Shown in pieces: positions 12,492 through 12,569 of a stretch of DNA of 12,569 nt. The position numbers and the translations under genes are program-made. How positions within the stretch are numbered: position 1 is the stretch's first letter; each line of letters begins with the position of its first letter. Source of the DNA: a bacterium (GTDB lineage: Bacteria; BMS3Abin14); assembly GCA_029210545.1 (NCBI GenBank), contig JARGFV010000061.1, positions 1 to 12,569 on the forward strand. Direction: 5' to 3'. Below the pieces are notes generated by a model. It made no database searches. It was not told the DNA's origin and worked only from the letters and a program-made list of their open reading frames with translations.

Positions 12492-12569
12492 TCTACTGAT
12501 AGCCTCGCCAAAGTCCGGGCGGGACTTTGGCTCTACGGAAAGGGAAAAGCGTCGTTTTCCCTTTCCTCA
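12492..12569. repeat. 78-base exact repeat, copy 2 (at window end)
   Basis: It is identical to 12342-12419 and runs to the last base of the window, so the array may continue. Either the unit is tandemly repeated or the window ends at an unresolved assembly repeat. Confidence 0.95.

Overview
The window is a GC-rich bacterial segment in which every recognisable protein gene and both intact tRNA genes lie on the minus strand. It most likely comes from a deltaproteobacterial (Desulfobacterota-type) genome. The order tRNA-Val, thrS, infC, rpmI, rplT, pheS, pheT, ihfA, merR-like gene, with tRNA-Pro further downstream, resembles the translation cluster I remember from Desulfuromonadales-type genomes. 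An outer-membrane-type barrel protein points to a Gram-negative cell. The assignment rests on gene order and protein character only; no database was searched.

Layout, in order of minus-strand transcription (high to low coordinates). 12342-12569: two exact copies of a repeat unit about 150 bases long, made of consecutive hairpins, which abuts the pgsA start codon. 10433-12342: a pgsA-like CDP-alcohol phosphatidyltransferase followed by an unrecognised, secreted, probably outer-membrane beta-barrel protein. 10082-10252: tRNA-Val(GAC) with its own promoter and terminator. 6209-9970: thrS, infC (apparently starting at AUA), rpmI, rplT and a KtrA/TrkA-type potassium-uptake regulatory subunit, tightly packed. 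5785-6203: a T-box leader for phenylalanine (specifier UUC) that ends in an intrinsic terminator before pheS. 2406-5684: pheS, an AT-rich spacer, then a short pheT lacking the usual tRNA-binding (EMAP-like) insert. 1459-2165: ihfA and a MerR-type regulator. 617-1192: a reversed-architecture response regulator (HTH first, receiver second) under a strong promoter that overlaps 9-base iterations. 257-333: tRNA-Pro(GGG) with a bidirectional terminator, whose 3' end and terminator are duplicated at 1-77.

How the genes work together: the core is the thrS-infC-rpmI-rplT-pheST-ihfA translation operon also seen in Escherichia coli. Two things differ. The pheM leader-peptide attenuator is replaced by a tRNA-sensing T-box, and a potassium-transport regulator gene sits between rplT and the T-box. 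The T-box starts a few bases after that gene's stop codon, so it probably acts as a switch inside the operon, letting transcription continue into pheST when uncharged tRNA-Phe accumulates.

The most unusual content is non-coding. The T-box leader is oversized and contains a module of about 140 bases that matches the five-hairpin repeat at 12342-12569, with compensatory changes in one stem. Most gaps between genes carry degenerate iterations of TTCACGG/GTGAACY-type words. Several stop codons lie inside long perfect hairpins that have no U tract. Both window ends are exact 77-78 base repeats of sequence further in, so copy number at the ends may be an assembly issue.
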